This document shows positions 20,343-31,052 of a stretch of DNA of 64,000 nucleotides, one piece after another (position 1 is the first letter of the stretch; the number at the start of each line of letters is the position of its first letter). This stretch comes from Smallanthus sonchifolius (taxonomy: Eukaryota > Streptophyta > Magnoliopsida > Asterales > Asteraceae). The stretch lies in assembly GCA_023525975.1 (NCBI GenBank), contig CM042032.1:36374001-36438000 (forward strand), read 5' to 3'. The position numbers and the translations under genes are program-made. The notes beneath the pieces are model-generated. The model saw only the letters and a list, made by a program, of their open reading frames with translations, was not told the origin of the DNA and ran no database searches.

Positions 20343-22987
20343 TGTGACATACCGGATTTAATTACGCTTTTGTAATACAAATTATGTAATCATCGTTCCA
20401 TTTAATGAAATGTAAATGTTTTTATTTAATTGTGTACAAAATACATATATATATATATTTTATTTTATAAATTTAATTAAAATTTTATAAGTTTAAAACT
20501 TATATAAAATTCTATATAAAAATCTATATTTAAAAAGTTACATATTTAATAAAATAACATATTTTAATAAGATTAATAACTTTTAATAAAATTATTATTT
20601 AAATAATAATAAAATAAGTTTATAAAAATATTTTTAAATTTATTTAATTTAAAAGAAATTAAATTAATTTATTTAAATAAAAGTTCAGGGTTCATTTTGT
20701 AATTAATTAAACTATAAGGTTTTGAGTCAAAAATCTGTTGAGGGGCTGTTTCTGGACAAATGAAACTGCAAGGGCTCATCCGTAATTAACTCAGGGTCCA
20801 TTTTAAATCAAAATCAAACCACAGGGACTAAACCTGCCATTTTCCTATTCGCGTTTCCGGTCACCCCCAACCTTGGTCCGGCGGTCCGAAGCTTTCTCCG
20901 GCGAACACCCCGACAGGGCTGTTCCCTGCACCTCAACGCCCGACAAAAGTTTCCCCGACTTCGTCTCCCCCACGCGAACTAGACCCCTCGACCAATTGGT
21001 CTCCCCATCACACGGATTGTCTGATCCTGTTGGTGGCCGAGAACCCACGCCCGAATTCAGGCCCGACAGGCCACCTCCACGCCTGTCGATGGTCTGGTTA
21101 GCTTCGTCTCGTCCAGACGAATGTTCAGGCATGCTCAATTGCTTGTCTCATTATCAGGATCAAGCCCGACTATAAATGGCCATGGTCGGCCCTGCACGAA
21201 CTGGTTACCCTCCTTCCACACACTCACACTCCAAATTGAGGACTCCAACACCTTCGTCGACCCTGAGTGAAGCTACGACCAGGATTTCAGGAGCCAATTC
21301 CACACAGAAATCGAATTCCACTTGTGACATATTCGAGTTCAAAGACCGTGCCAACCAGACCCGTTTCGACTTGGTTCGAGTCTCAAAACAAGTCCACTGC
21401 CTTCTATTACTCCCTGGTAATCAATCCAACTCAAAATCGCGGCATTCGCACGAGGATTGCCGAGCAAACTCGAGTCCTCGGACGCGATTGCCGGATTGCC
21501 GAGGACCAGCGACCAATTTCTAAGTCGTGTATATCAATTAATTAACACACACATAACCAGCGATGGGCTGTGGCCCGGCTGGTTATGCGTGTGTGTGTTT
21601 GATCTAGTGGTCGCGGGTTCGAGCCTGCTGGCCTCCGGCCCAACCCCATTTTTTATTCTGTTTTCATTTTTTTATTTTATTTAATTATCTTAACTTATTT
21701 TAATACCATTTTATACAATAAATACTAAAACGAGTCGGTTTACGTGTTCGTTTATTTTAAAAAAATCGATTAAACTATATTTTTTTAACCATCCCATTCT
21801 TTTATATATAATATTTTTATAAAATTATTAAAATACATTTAATATATAAAATGTCCTTTATTTTTATAAATCTTGTAACATTTTTTATAAAATTATTAAA
21901 ATACATTAAATATATAAAATGTCTCATTATTTTTATATGAACCTAGCATTATATTTTTTTTTTATTTTATGAACTTGTTTAAATAAATAAAGACTTTTCT
22001 TTTGTTATTATTATACAAATACATTGAATATAATAATACTTGTTTAAAACAATATATATATATATATCCTTATAAGTTAAAGTTTTACAAAAAACCCATT
22101 ATCATTCTATTTCTATACTTTATACAAATAAATATTAAAGAAAATTATATTAGAGCCTATATACATTTAAATACAAATACACACCTATACGCATACAATA
22201 ATACCCATTTGTCTACATAGGGTATCAACGTGCTTAGGCTTCCGCATACTTATCACCTACACGCGTGGAAAATACCCGCTTGCAAGGTGAGTTACATAGC
22301 CCCTATTTTTACATTTTTATACGTTTTGGGGTGAAACATTATACATGCTACTCACATTGTTTGTACGTGTTATACATGAGACTATATGTTTATTCTTTGG
22401 ATGTACATACATTTAAACACAAGACAACCAACTGTAATATTGATAGATCTATTGTGCCTGACCAGCCCACCCGGTTAGGGTGTTTATTACTGCATACTCG
22501 GATATAACCGCGTGTTATATTCAATCATACCGGATATAGTGGGTAACTATATTCAAGCATACCGGACTTAGCTGTTGTGCTCTGTTCAAGCGCGTCAAAC
22601 TCGGTTTGAATTGTGATTTAAATAAATGTTACATCATATGCTATGTTTAACAAGATAAACAATGAGTTGCAAAACGATTTACAACTACTATTTACAGGAA
22701 ATACTAAACCTATGTACTCACCAACTTTTTAGTTGACACTTGATTTAAATAATGTTTCAGGTTTGGATATGTGACTGCTTGCCGAAGATCTCTCCACTTA
22801 GGAACTATGGACCTAGTTAAATAAATTAATGTTTTGAACTAGACTAGGTTATTTGAAATGTATTGTATTTGGAACTTGTTGTCTTTAAATTAAATGAATG
22901 AATTATGCAACCTTTAGTTATCATGTGCTTTTGAACAATCATCACATTGTCCGCCTCGATGATTCCGCCATCGGTCGGGGTGTGACA
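20343..22987 (+). repeat. G2 5' LTR
   Basis: 2,645 bases. Layout: very AT-rich beginning (20390-20700), a GC-rich middle (20870-21540) with short chance frames, a long hairpin and tRNA-like B box (21545-21640), another AT-rich part, then a TATAA-poor end closing with GGGGTGTGACA. The frames in the GC-rich part recur in the 3' LTR only because the LTRs are copies. Confidence 0.96.
21545..21640 (+). other. Long hairpin followed by tRNA-like B box in G2 LTR
   Basis: ACACACACATAACCAGC (21545-21561) pairs with GCTGGTTATGCGTGTGT (from 21578) with one mismatch, and the loop contains a second GGGC/GCCC pairing. Directly downstream, GGTTCGAGCC at about 21618-21627 fits the polymerase III B box. The same unit is at about 29611-29706 in the 3' LTR. 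Confidence 0.6.
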
Positions 22988-22990
22988 GAT

Positions 22991-23002
22991 TGGTATCAGA
23001 GA
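22991..23002 (+). other. G2 primer-binding site (initiator tRNA-Met)
   Basis: TGGTATCAGAGA, three bases after the LTR end, matches the 3' end of initiator tRNA-Met apart from the last position. Confidence 0.88.
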
Positions 23003-23905
23003 CATGGTTATAGGGAATTAGGTTATTAGACACAATGACCTAGACTATAACCCTAGGACTCCCTTTTATGTGTTATGTGCTAAATGATTAATTGCTATAT
23101 GAATTATTTGTAGTTAGGTATTATTTGAATTTTCCCAAGTTTGGTACATGAGACTTATACACATACATACAAGACTTTGATACATGATACATACTTTACA
23201 TACACATTTGATCAACACACTTATGCAAACAAATACACTACAAATCCTTGTCCATACTCTCTCCTCATCCATATAAATTGCAACATTTCTACACATTTTA
23301 TACACATAAACTCTCAATTCTACTAAAATCTTAAAATCTCGTCAACGACTTAATTTCTTGAAACCAGTAAAGGACACGTGCAATCTGGAAGGGTGACACC
23401 TGTACATTGGGTTTTCTGTCTAGGAAAGCATTTCGTATAAATCCAAATAAACGGACCCGTATGCTTTCCTGGGAATTCCTGACGTGAGTGTTTACCTATA
23501 GGCTAAAGCATGTCTCTTTGAAAGTTTTGAGGAATTATTTAACGTTGATAAGTCAATGTATTCGCAAGGATACGATCCGAACTTAAACTCAAAATCTGGG
23601 GACATTATAGCAAAATAGGAAAAACTAGACGAACATGCAAAACAAATCATTATTACGGGTGCACACGTAATAACAATTTGTGGTGCATGCAAGTCCCGGC
23701 AAATTTCTATTATGCAAATAATGATCTATAACATCATGTCCTACCCGGAAAGGATGACTTAGTTTCCCCTATCAACTTAGAATAAATACACACGCACTAG
23801 CACGCGTCATGATAAATCTCATATTTCTGCTTACATTATTTCCCGCTATAACTCGTATTTATCCGTCTTATCTAAAATATCCTTGTCTTTTCTTATGATG
23901 TTAGA
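23003..23905 (+). other. G2 leader between primer-binding site and gag
   Basis: About 900 bases with no recognisable gene. It has a TACATACA-rich stretch (23150-23230). It should carry the packaging signal of the element, but I see no obvious array of palindromes here, unlike in B and C. Confidence 0.6.
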
Positions 23906-25050
23906 ATGCCTCCTCGACGTGCAAACTCTAGCACTTCCAACCCGGATCTTGCTACTCTTCTTGCCCAGCTAGTAGGGCAAATGACTCAAGCAAATAACAA
24001 CAGTGACGGGTCTCACAACATCCAAGGGAACGGTGGTACCAACCCGCCTCATTGCACGTTTAAGCACTTTAACTCGTGCAATCCTACTAAATTCTTCGGA
24101 ACTGAAGGTGCTACCGGCCTACTTCAATGGTTTGAAAGCATGGAAAGCACGTTCCTAAACAGTGACTGTCCTGATAATCTTCGGGTTCGCTATGCCACAA
24201 GTGTACTTCAAAAGAGAGCCCTCACCTGGTGGAACAGTGAGAAACGCACTCGTGGTGCTGAGGTTGCTACATCCTTATCATGGGATGATCTGAAAAAGGC
24301 CATGACTGATGAATTCTGTCCTCGGAATGAAATGAGGAAGCTCGAGGCTGAATTTTGGGATCTTGCCCAAGACAGCGGGGATAATCTGGCTTACACCACC
24401 CGGTTCCAAGAACTAAGTCTTTTAGTGCCTCACATGATCACTCCCCTTGCTCGGGGAATTGAAAAGTACATAGGCGGCCTGCCTATGCAAATTCAAGATG
24501 CTGTGCTATGAAGCAATCCTCCTACTCTTGAAGCTGCTATCCGCCTATCTGCTACATTATCCGACAACCATGTCAAAGCCGGAACCTTAACAAGAAAGGG
24601 TTCCAAGAAGGTTGTGTCTACTCTTGCGGCAGTCAAAGATGTGAAACCCGAGTCTTCTAACCGCAACAAGAAACGAAAGGGTCGAAACTTTGCAGCCGTA
24701 ATTCCCGCTGTACCTACTAATCAAGTGGCCCCTTTGGGTCAAAACCCGAAAATTTATCAGGGCCCGAATCCCCAATGCCAGACCTGCAAGTACCATCATC
24801 CTGCCAACTTACCATGCCGATTGTGTTCGAGCTGCGGAAAATACGGACACGTGGTCACTACTTGCCGTACCCGTCCTCCCGTCCATCAAGCTGCTCCAGC
24901 CATCCGTCCCAACTATCCGGCACTTCCCAATGGTAGGGCATGTTACGAGTGTGGAGACCCAGACCACTTCCGTGACCGATGCCCAAAACTTCATCGTCAA
25001 GGTGGTCCCCAAGGACGAGCGTTTAACATAAACGCTAATGAGGCACAAGC
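23906..25050 (+). pseudogene. G2 gag with one in-frame TGA
   Basis: Starts at the ATG at 23906 (MPPRRANS). The gag domain follows (FFGTEGATGLLQWFESME, ALTWWNSE and FCPRNEMRKLEAEFW motifs). The TGA at 24509-24511 replaces what looks like a Gly codon; the same frame continues on both sides, so this is a point mutation. Downstream lie a basic linker and two CCHC-type knuckles, near 24824-24865 and 24941-24982 (CYECGDPDHFRDRC). Gag would form the particle. Unless the stop is read through or edited, only a 201-residue N-terminal piece is made. Confidence 0.9.
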
Positions 25051-28000
25051 AAACAACGACGTGATAAACGGTACGTTTCTCGTAAACAATCATTATGCAT
25101 CCATTTTATTTGATACCGGTGCCGATAGGAGTTTCGTGTCTCTTACCTTTGAATCTCAACTTGCTAAACAAAGAACGAAACTTGACAATCCTTATTCCGT
25201 GGAGATAGCAAACGGGAAATCTATTGCTATAAACTCTGTTATCTGCAACTGCGATCTCGAGCTTAATAATCATGAATTCTCTGTTGATCTCCTTCCAATG
25301 CAATTGGGAAGCTTTGATATTATAATTGGCATGGACTGGTTATCCAAGCACCATGCCGAGGTTATTTGCTATGAAAAATGCATTCGTATACCTCTCCCTT
25401 CGGGTGACACGTTAGTTATTTTCGGTGAAAAACCGTGTCGTGGTCTTCAAATCATGTCTTGCACATTGGCACAAAAGTACTTGCGGAAAAAGTACGTTGC
25501 ATTCTTGGCCCACATAGTTGACACGAAAGACAAGGGTAAGAAATTGCAAGACATTCCAATCATCCGAGATTTTCCCGAGGTATTCCCCGAGGATTTACCT
25601 GGTCTTCCTCCCACTAGACAAGTGGAGTTTCGTATCGACCTTGTGCCCGGGGCAACTCCCGTGGCAAAGGCCCCCTATCGTCTTGCACCTTCCGAAATGC
25701 AAGAACTCGCAAGTCAATTACAAGAACTCTCATCCAAAGGATTCATCCGCCCGAGCCATTCACCTTGGGGTGCTCCCGTGCTGTTCGTAAAGAAAAAGGA
25801 TGGATCGTTTCGAATGTGCATTGATTATCGGGAACTCAACAAGCTTACAATAAAGAACCGTTATCCTTTACCCCGTATCGACGACCTTTTCGATCAACTT
25901 CAAGGTTCAACATGTTTCTCCAAGATTGACCTTCGTTCCGGATATCATCAACTTCGTGTTCTCGATGAAGACATTCCAAAGACTGCCTTTCGGACTAGAT
26001 ATGGTCACTACGAGTTCATGGTCATGCCCTTCGGTTTAACTAATGCACCTGCGGTCTTCATGGACCTCATGAACCGTGTGTGCAAACCCTATTTGGACAA
26101 GTTCGTGATCGTTTTCATTGACGACATTCTTATCTATTCTAAGACGAAAGCGGAGCACGAACAACATCTCCGTTTGATTTTAGAACTCTTGAAGAAAGAA
26201 CAACTATACGCCAAGTTCTCCAAGTGTGAATTCTGGCTAAAGGAAGTTCAATTTTTGGGACACATAGTCAACGATAAGGGAATTCATGTGGACCCGGCAA
26301 AAATCGAAGCGGTAAAGAATTGGAATACTCCTAAGACTCCTACCGAGATTCGTTCCTTCCTTGGACTAGCAGGTTACTATCGTCGCTTCATCTCAAATTT
26401 CTCCAAGATTGCGGTTCCACTCACTGCCTTGACTCATAAAGGTAAATCTTACGAGTGGGGACCCAAGCAAGAGGAAGCTTTTCAAACTCTCAAGCACAAG
26501 CTCTGCAATGCTCCTATACTAACTCTTCCTAGTGGTAATGACGACTTTGTCGTTTATTGTGATGCATCCAACCAAGGTCTTGGTTGTGTTCTAATGCAAC
26601 GTGGCCAAGTAATTGCATACGCATCACGCCAGCTCAAAATCCATGAGAAGAACTATACGACCCATGATCTCGAGCTTGGTGCTGTCGTTTTCGCCTTGAA
26701 AATTTGGAGACACTATCTTTATGGTACCAAATGCGTGGTTTTCACCGACCACAAAAGTCTCCAACATATTTTCAATCAAAAAGAGCTTAATATGAGGCAA
26801 CGACGATGGGTTGAACTTCTAAACGACTACGACTGCGAGATCCGCTACCACCCCGGCAAAGCAAACGTTGTAGCCGACGCCTTGAGTCGTAAAGAACATA
26901 TCATGCTTCATAGTGCTTATATTCATAACGATATCCAAGCCCGTATTCTCAAAGCACAACACACCTCGGTTACCGAGGGAAACATGTATCAAGAAATGGC
27001 ATGTGGTGTAGAACTCTTGTTAGAAACCAAAGCCAACGGCCTATTGTACTACTTGGACCGTATCTGGGTTCCCGATCTCGACGATCTCCGTATATTTTTG
27101 ATGAACGAGTCCCACAAAACTCGATATTCGGTGCATCCCGGAGCTGATAAGATGTACATGGGTCTCCGTCAGCAATATTGGTGGCCCGGCATGAAAAAGG
27201 ATATTGCCCTTTTCGTGGCAAAATGCCTAACTTGTTCTAAAGTGAAGGCCGAACACCAAAAGCCTTCCGGACTCCTCGAACAACCTGAAATTCCCGTGTG
27301 GAAGTGGGAGAACCTTGCTATGGACTTTATCACCAAACTTCCACGCACTTCTAGTGGACACGATAGTATTTGGGTTATTATCGACCGACTTACAAAGTCT
27401 GCTCATTTCTTGCCTATTCGTGAGGACTATCGAGTCGAGAAATTGGCTCGGATCTACATTGATGAAATCGTAAGTCGTCACGGGATCCCTTTGAACATCA
27501 TCTCCGATCGTGATTCGCGTTTTACTTCCCGATTTTGGCAATCATTGCAATCAGCACTTGGTACTCGTTTGGATCTAAGTACGGCTTACCATCCTCAAAC
27601 TGATGGGCAAACCGAACGAACAATCCAAACTCTCGAGGATATGCTTAGAACTTGTGTTATTGACTTTGGTGGCAATTGGAATTCTCACCTACCACTGATC
27701 GAATTTTCCTACAACAACAGCTATCACACAAGTATTAACATGGCACCGTTTGAAGCTCTTTATGGACGAAAATGTCGTTCACCGATTTGTTGGAACGAAA
27801 TTGGTGAAGCACAAATCACCGGTCCCGAGCTTATCCAAGAAACCACCGATAAAATTTTTCTTATTCGTGACAACATTCGAGTGGCAAGGAGTCGGCAAAA
27901 GAGCTATGCCGATAAAAGACGGAAACCCTTGGAATTTCAAGTTGGGGATATGGTTCTCCTAAAGGTATCACCTTGGAAGGGCGTAGTCCGATTTGGAAAG

Positions 28001-28360
28001 AAAGGAAAACTTGCACCTCGATATGTGGGCCCCTTCAAGATACTCGAAAGGGTAGGAAAAGTGGCCTACAAACTCGATCTTCCTTCAGAACTCATCAACG
28101 TTCATCCGACTTTCCATGTATCTAATTTGAAAAAGTGTCTAGCCGACGAGAATCTCCACATCCCTCTTGATGAAGTGCGTATTGACGAGAGGATGCACTT
28201 TGTTGAGAAACCCGTGGAAATCATGGACCGAGAAGTCAAGAAACTCAAGCGTAGGCGCATCCCCATTGTCAAGGTCCGTTGGGAGTCTAAGCGTGGACCC
28301 GAGTTCACTTGGGAACGTGAAGACCACATGAAGACCAAGTATCCGCACCTCTTTTCATAG
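24614..28360 (+). CDS. G2 gag C-terminus plus pol (protease, RT, RNase H, integrase, chromodomain-like tail)
   Basis: An uninterrupted frame of 1,248 codons; the 24614 start is only the first ATG after the TGA, and the natural frame begins at 23906. In order from 24614: CCHC knuckles at residues 71-84 and 110-123, aspartic protease DTGA at 167-170, RT with FIDD near 501, RNase H with YCDASNQGLGC near 648, integrase zinc head near 840-880, the catalytic-core motifs MDFITKLP, ISDRDSRF and YHPQTDGQTERT, a GDMVLLKVSPWKG segment, and a tail ending WEREDHMKTKYPHLFS that resembles a chromodomain. All catalytic motifs I can check are present, so the enzymes look functional. The chromodomain may steer integration to chromatin marks, as known for the class. 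Confidence 0.93.
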   Translation: MSTLAAVKDVKPESSNRNKKRKGRNFAAVIPAVPTNQVAPLGQNPKIYQGPNPQCQTCKYHHPANLPCRLCSSCGKYGHVVTTCRTRPPVHQAAPAIRPNYPALPNGRACYECGDPDHFRDRCPKLHRQGGPQGRAFNINANEAQANNDVINGTFLVNNHYASILFDTGADRSFVSLTFESQLAKQRTKLDNPYSVEIANGKSIAINSVICNCDLELNNHEFSVDLLPMQLGSFDIIIGMDWLSKHHAEVICYEKCIRIPLPSGDTLVIFGEKPCRGLQIMSCTLAQKYLRKKYVAFLAHIVDTKDKGKKLQDIPIIRDFPEVFPEDLPGLPPTRQVEFRIDLVPGATPVAKAPYRLAPSEMQELASQLQELSSKGFIRPSHSPWGAPVLFVKKKDGSFRMCIDYRELNKLTIKNRYPLPRIDDLFDQLQGSTCFSKIDLRSGYHQLRVLDEDIPKTAFRTRYGHYEFMVMPFGLTNAPAVFMDLMNRVCKPYLDKFVIVFIDDILIYSKTKAEHEQHLRLILELLKKEQLYAKFSKCEFWLKEVQFLGHIVNDKGIHVDPAKIEAVKNWNTPKTPTEIRSFLGLAGYYRRFISNFSKIAVPLTALTHKGKSYEWGPKQEEAFQTLKHKLCNAPILTLPSGNDDFVVYCDASNQGLGCVLMQRGQVIAYASRQLKIHEKNYTTHDLELGAVVFALKIWRHYLYGTKCVVFTDHKSLQHIFNQKELNMRQRRWVELLNDYDCEIRYHPGKANVVADALSRKEHIMLHSAYIHNDIQARILKAQHTSVTEGNMYQEMACGVELLLETKANGLLYYLDRIWVPDLDDLRIFLMNESHKTRYSVHPGADKMYMGLRQQYWWPGMKKDIALFVAKCLTCSKVKAEHQKPSGLLEQPEIPVWKWENLAMDFITKLPRTSSGHDSIWVIIDRLTKSAHFLPIREDYRVEKLARIYIDEIVSRHGIPLNIISDRDSRFTSRFWQSLQSALGTRLDLSTAYHPQTDGQTERTIQTLEDMLRTCVIDFGGNWNSHLPLIEFSYNNSYHTSINMAPFEALYGRKCRSPICWNEIGEAQITGPELIQETTDKIFLIRDNIRVARSRQKSYADKRRKPLEFQVGDMVLLKVSPWKGVVRFGKKGKLAPRYVGPFKILERVGKVAYKLDLPSELINVHPTFHVSNLKKCLADENLHIPLDEVRIDERMHFVEKPVEIMDREVKKLKRRRIPIVKVRWESKRGPEFTWEREDHMKTKYPHLFS

Positions 28361-28372
28361 CCTCCACTAGTT

Positions 28373-28391
28373 GAATTTCGGGGCGAAATTC
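28373..28391 (+). other. Inverted repeat just upstream of G2 polypurine tract
   Basis: GAATTTCG-GGG-CGAAATTC is a perfect 8-base stem 12 bases after the pol stop. Compared with the T1 hairpin at 8982-8999 the loop-proximal TTTCG/CGAAA is shared and outer pairs are changed on both sides. Confidence 0.75.
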
Positions 28392-28397
28392 CTTTAA

Positions 28398-28408
28398 CAT
28401 AGGGAGAC
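28398..28408 (+). other. G2 polypurine tract
   Basis: The short purine stretch AGGGAGA followed by C directly precedes the 3' LTR. It is weaker than the T1 tract but correctly placed. Confidence 0.65.
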
Positions 28409-31052
28409 TGTGACATACCGGATTTAATTACGCTTTTGTAATACAAATTATGTAATCATCGTTCCATTTAATGAAATGTAAATGTTTTTATTTAATTGTG
28501 TACAAAATACATATATATATATATTTTATTTTATAAATTTAATTAAAATTTTATAAGTTTAAAACTTATATAAAATTCTATATAAAAATCTATATTTAAA
28601 AAGTTACATATTTAATAAAATAACATATTTTAATAAGATTAATAACTTTTAATAAAATTATTATTTAAATAATAATAAAATAAGTTTATAAAAATATTTT
28701 TAAATTTATTTAATTTAAAAGAAATTAAATTAATTTATTTAAATAAAAGTTCAGGGTTCATTTTGTAATTAATTAAACTATAAGGTTTTGAGTCAAAAAT
28801 CTGTTGAGGGGCTGTTTCTGGACAAATGAAACTGCAAGGGCTCATCCGTAATTAACTCAGGGTCCATTTTAAATCAAAATCAAACCACAGGGACTAAACC
28901 TGCCATTTTCCTATTCGCGTTTCCGGTCACCCCCAACCTTGGTCCGGCGGTCCGAAGCTTTCTCCGGCGAACACCCCGACAGGGCTGTTCCCTGCACCTC
29001 AACGCCCGACAAAAGTTTCCCCGACTTCGTCTCCCCCACGCGAACTAGACCCCTCGACCAATTGGTCTCCCCATCACACGGATTGTCTGATCCTGTTGGT
29101 GGCCGAGAACCCACGCCCGAATTCAGGCCCGACAGGCCACCTCCACGCCTGTCGATGGTCTGGTTAGCTTCGTCTCGTCCAGACGAATGTTCAGGCATGC
29201 TCAATTGCTTGTCTCATTATCAGGATCAAGCCCGACTATAAATGGCCATGGTCGGCCCTGCACGAACTGGTTACCCTCCTTCCACACACTCACACTCCAA
29301 ATTGAGGACTCCAACACCTTCGTCGACCCTGAGTGAAGCTACGACCAGGATTTCAGGAGCCAATTCCACACAGAAATCGAATTCCACTTGTGACATATTC
29401 GAGTTCAAAGACCGTGCCAACCAGACCCGTTTCGACTTGGTTCGAGTCTCAAAACAAGTCCACTGCCTTCTATTACTCCCTGGTAATCAATCCAACTCAA
29501 AATCGCGGCATTCGCACGAGGATTGCCGAGCAAACTCGAGTCCTCGGACGCGATTGCCGGATTGCCGAGGACCAGCGACCAATTTCTAAGTCGTGTATAT
29601 CAATTAATTAACACACACATAACCAGCGATGGGCTGTGGCCCGGCTGGTTATGCGTGTGTGTGTTTGATCTAGTGGTCGCGGGTTCGAGCCTGCTGGCCT
29701 CCGGCCCAACCCCATTTTTTATTCTGTTTTCATTTTTTTATTTTATTTAATTATCTTAACTTATTTTAATACCATTTTATACAATAAATACTAAAACGAG
29801 TCGGTTTACGTGTTCGTTTATTTTAAAAAAATCGATTAAACTATATTTTTTTAACCATCCCATTCTTTTATATATAATATTTTTATAAAATTATTAAAAT
29901 ACATTTAATATATAAAATGTCCTTTATTTTTATAAATCTTGTAACATTTTTTATAAAATTATTAAAATACATTAAATATATAAAATGTCTCATTATTTTT
30001 ATATGAACCTAGCATTATATTTTTTTTTATTTTATGAACTTGTTTAAATAAATAAAGACTTTTCTTTTGTTATTATTATATAAATACATTGAATATAATA
30101 ATACTTGTTTAAAACAATATATATATATATATCCTTATAAGTTAAAGTTTTACAAAAAACCCATTATCATTCTATTTCTATACTTTATACAAATAAATAT
30201 TAAAGAAAATTATATTAGAGCCTATATACATTTAAATACAAATACACACCTATACGCATACAATAATACCCATTTGTCTACATAGGGTATCAACGTGCTT
30301 AGGCTTCCGCATACTTATCACCTACACGCGTGGAAAATACCCGCTTGCAAGGTGAGTTACATAGCCCCTATTTTTACATTTTTATACGTTTTGGGGTGAA
30401 ACATTATACATGCTACTCACATTGTTTGTACGTGTTATACATGAGACTATATGTTTATTCTTTGGATGTACATACATTTAAACACAAGACAACCAACTGT
30501 AATATTGATAGATCTATTGTGCCTGACCAGCCCACCCGGTTAGGGTGTTTATTACTGCATACTCGGATATAACCGCGTGTTATATTCAATCATACCGGAT
30601 ATAGTGGGTAACTATATTCAAGCATACCGGACTTAGCTTTTGTGCTCTGTTCAAGCGCGTCAAACTCGGTTTGAATTGTGATTTAAATAAATGTTACATC
30701 ATATGCTATGTTTAACAAGATAAACAATGAGTTGCAAAACGATTTACAACTACTATTTACAGGAAATACTAAACCTATGTACTCACCAACTTTTTAGTTG
30801 ACACTTGATTTAAATAATGTTTCAGGTTTGGATATGTGACTGCTTGCCGAAGATCTCTCCACTTAGGAACTATGGACCTAGTTAAATAAATTAATGTTTT
30901 GAACTAGACTAGGTTATTTGAAATGTATTGTATTTGGAACTTGTTGTCTTTAAATTAAATGAATGAATTATGCAACCTTTAGTTATCATGTGCTTTTGAA
31001 CAATCATCACATTGTCCGCCTCGATGATTCCGCCATCGGTCGGGGTGTGACA
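28409..31052 (+). repeat. G2 3' LTR
   Basis: 2,644 bases, nearly identical to 20343-22987. Differences seen by eye: one T fewer in the run near 30019, C to T near 30080, and G to T near 30639. Followed by TSD TCATG. Confidence 0.96.

Larger units (their letters stand above)
20343..31052 (+). mobile_element. G2: young, nearly intact chromovirus (Ty3/gypsy)
   Basis: 10,710 bases with 2,645- and 2,644-base LTRs (TGTGACATACC...GGGGTGTGACA), an initiator tRNA-Met primer-binding site, one gag-pol frame broken by a single TGA, a polypurine stretch and the perfect TSD TCATG (20338-20342 and 31053-31057). By eye I find only two substitutions and a one-base T-run difference between the LTRs, which implies a very recent insertion. 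It sits in the post-pol ORF of copia element D. The integrase C-terminus carries a GPF-type segment and a chromodomain-like tail, which fits a Tekay-like chromovirus. Confidence 0.96.

Noticed and set aside
20845..21684. Short frames of 75-115 codons in the GC-rich part of the G2 LTR, repeated identically at 28911-29750
   Set aside because: They are identical because the LTRs are copies of each other. They overlap on both strands, match no family I know and lie in LTR sequence.
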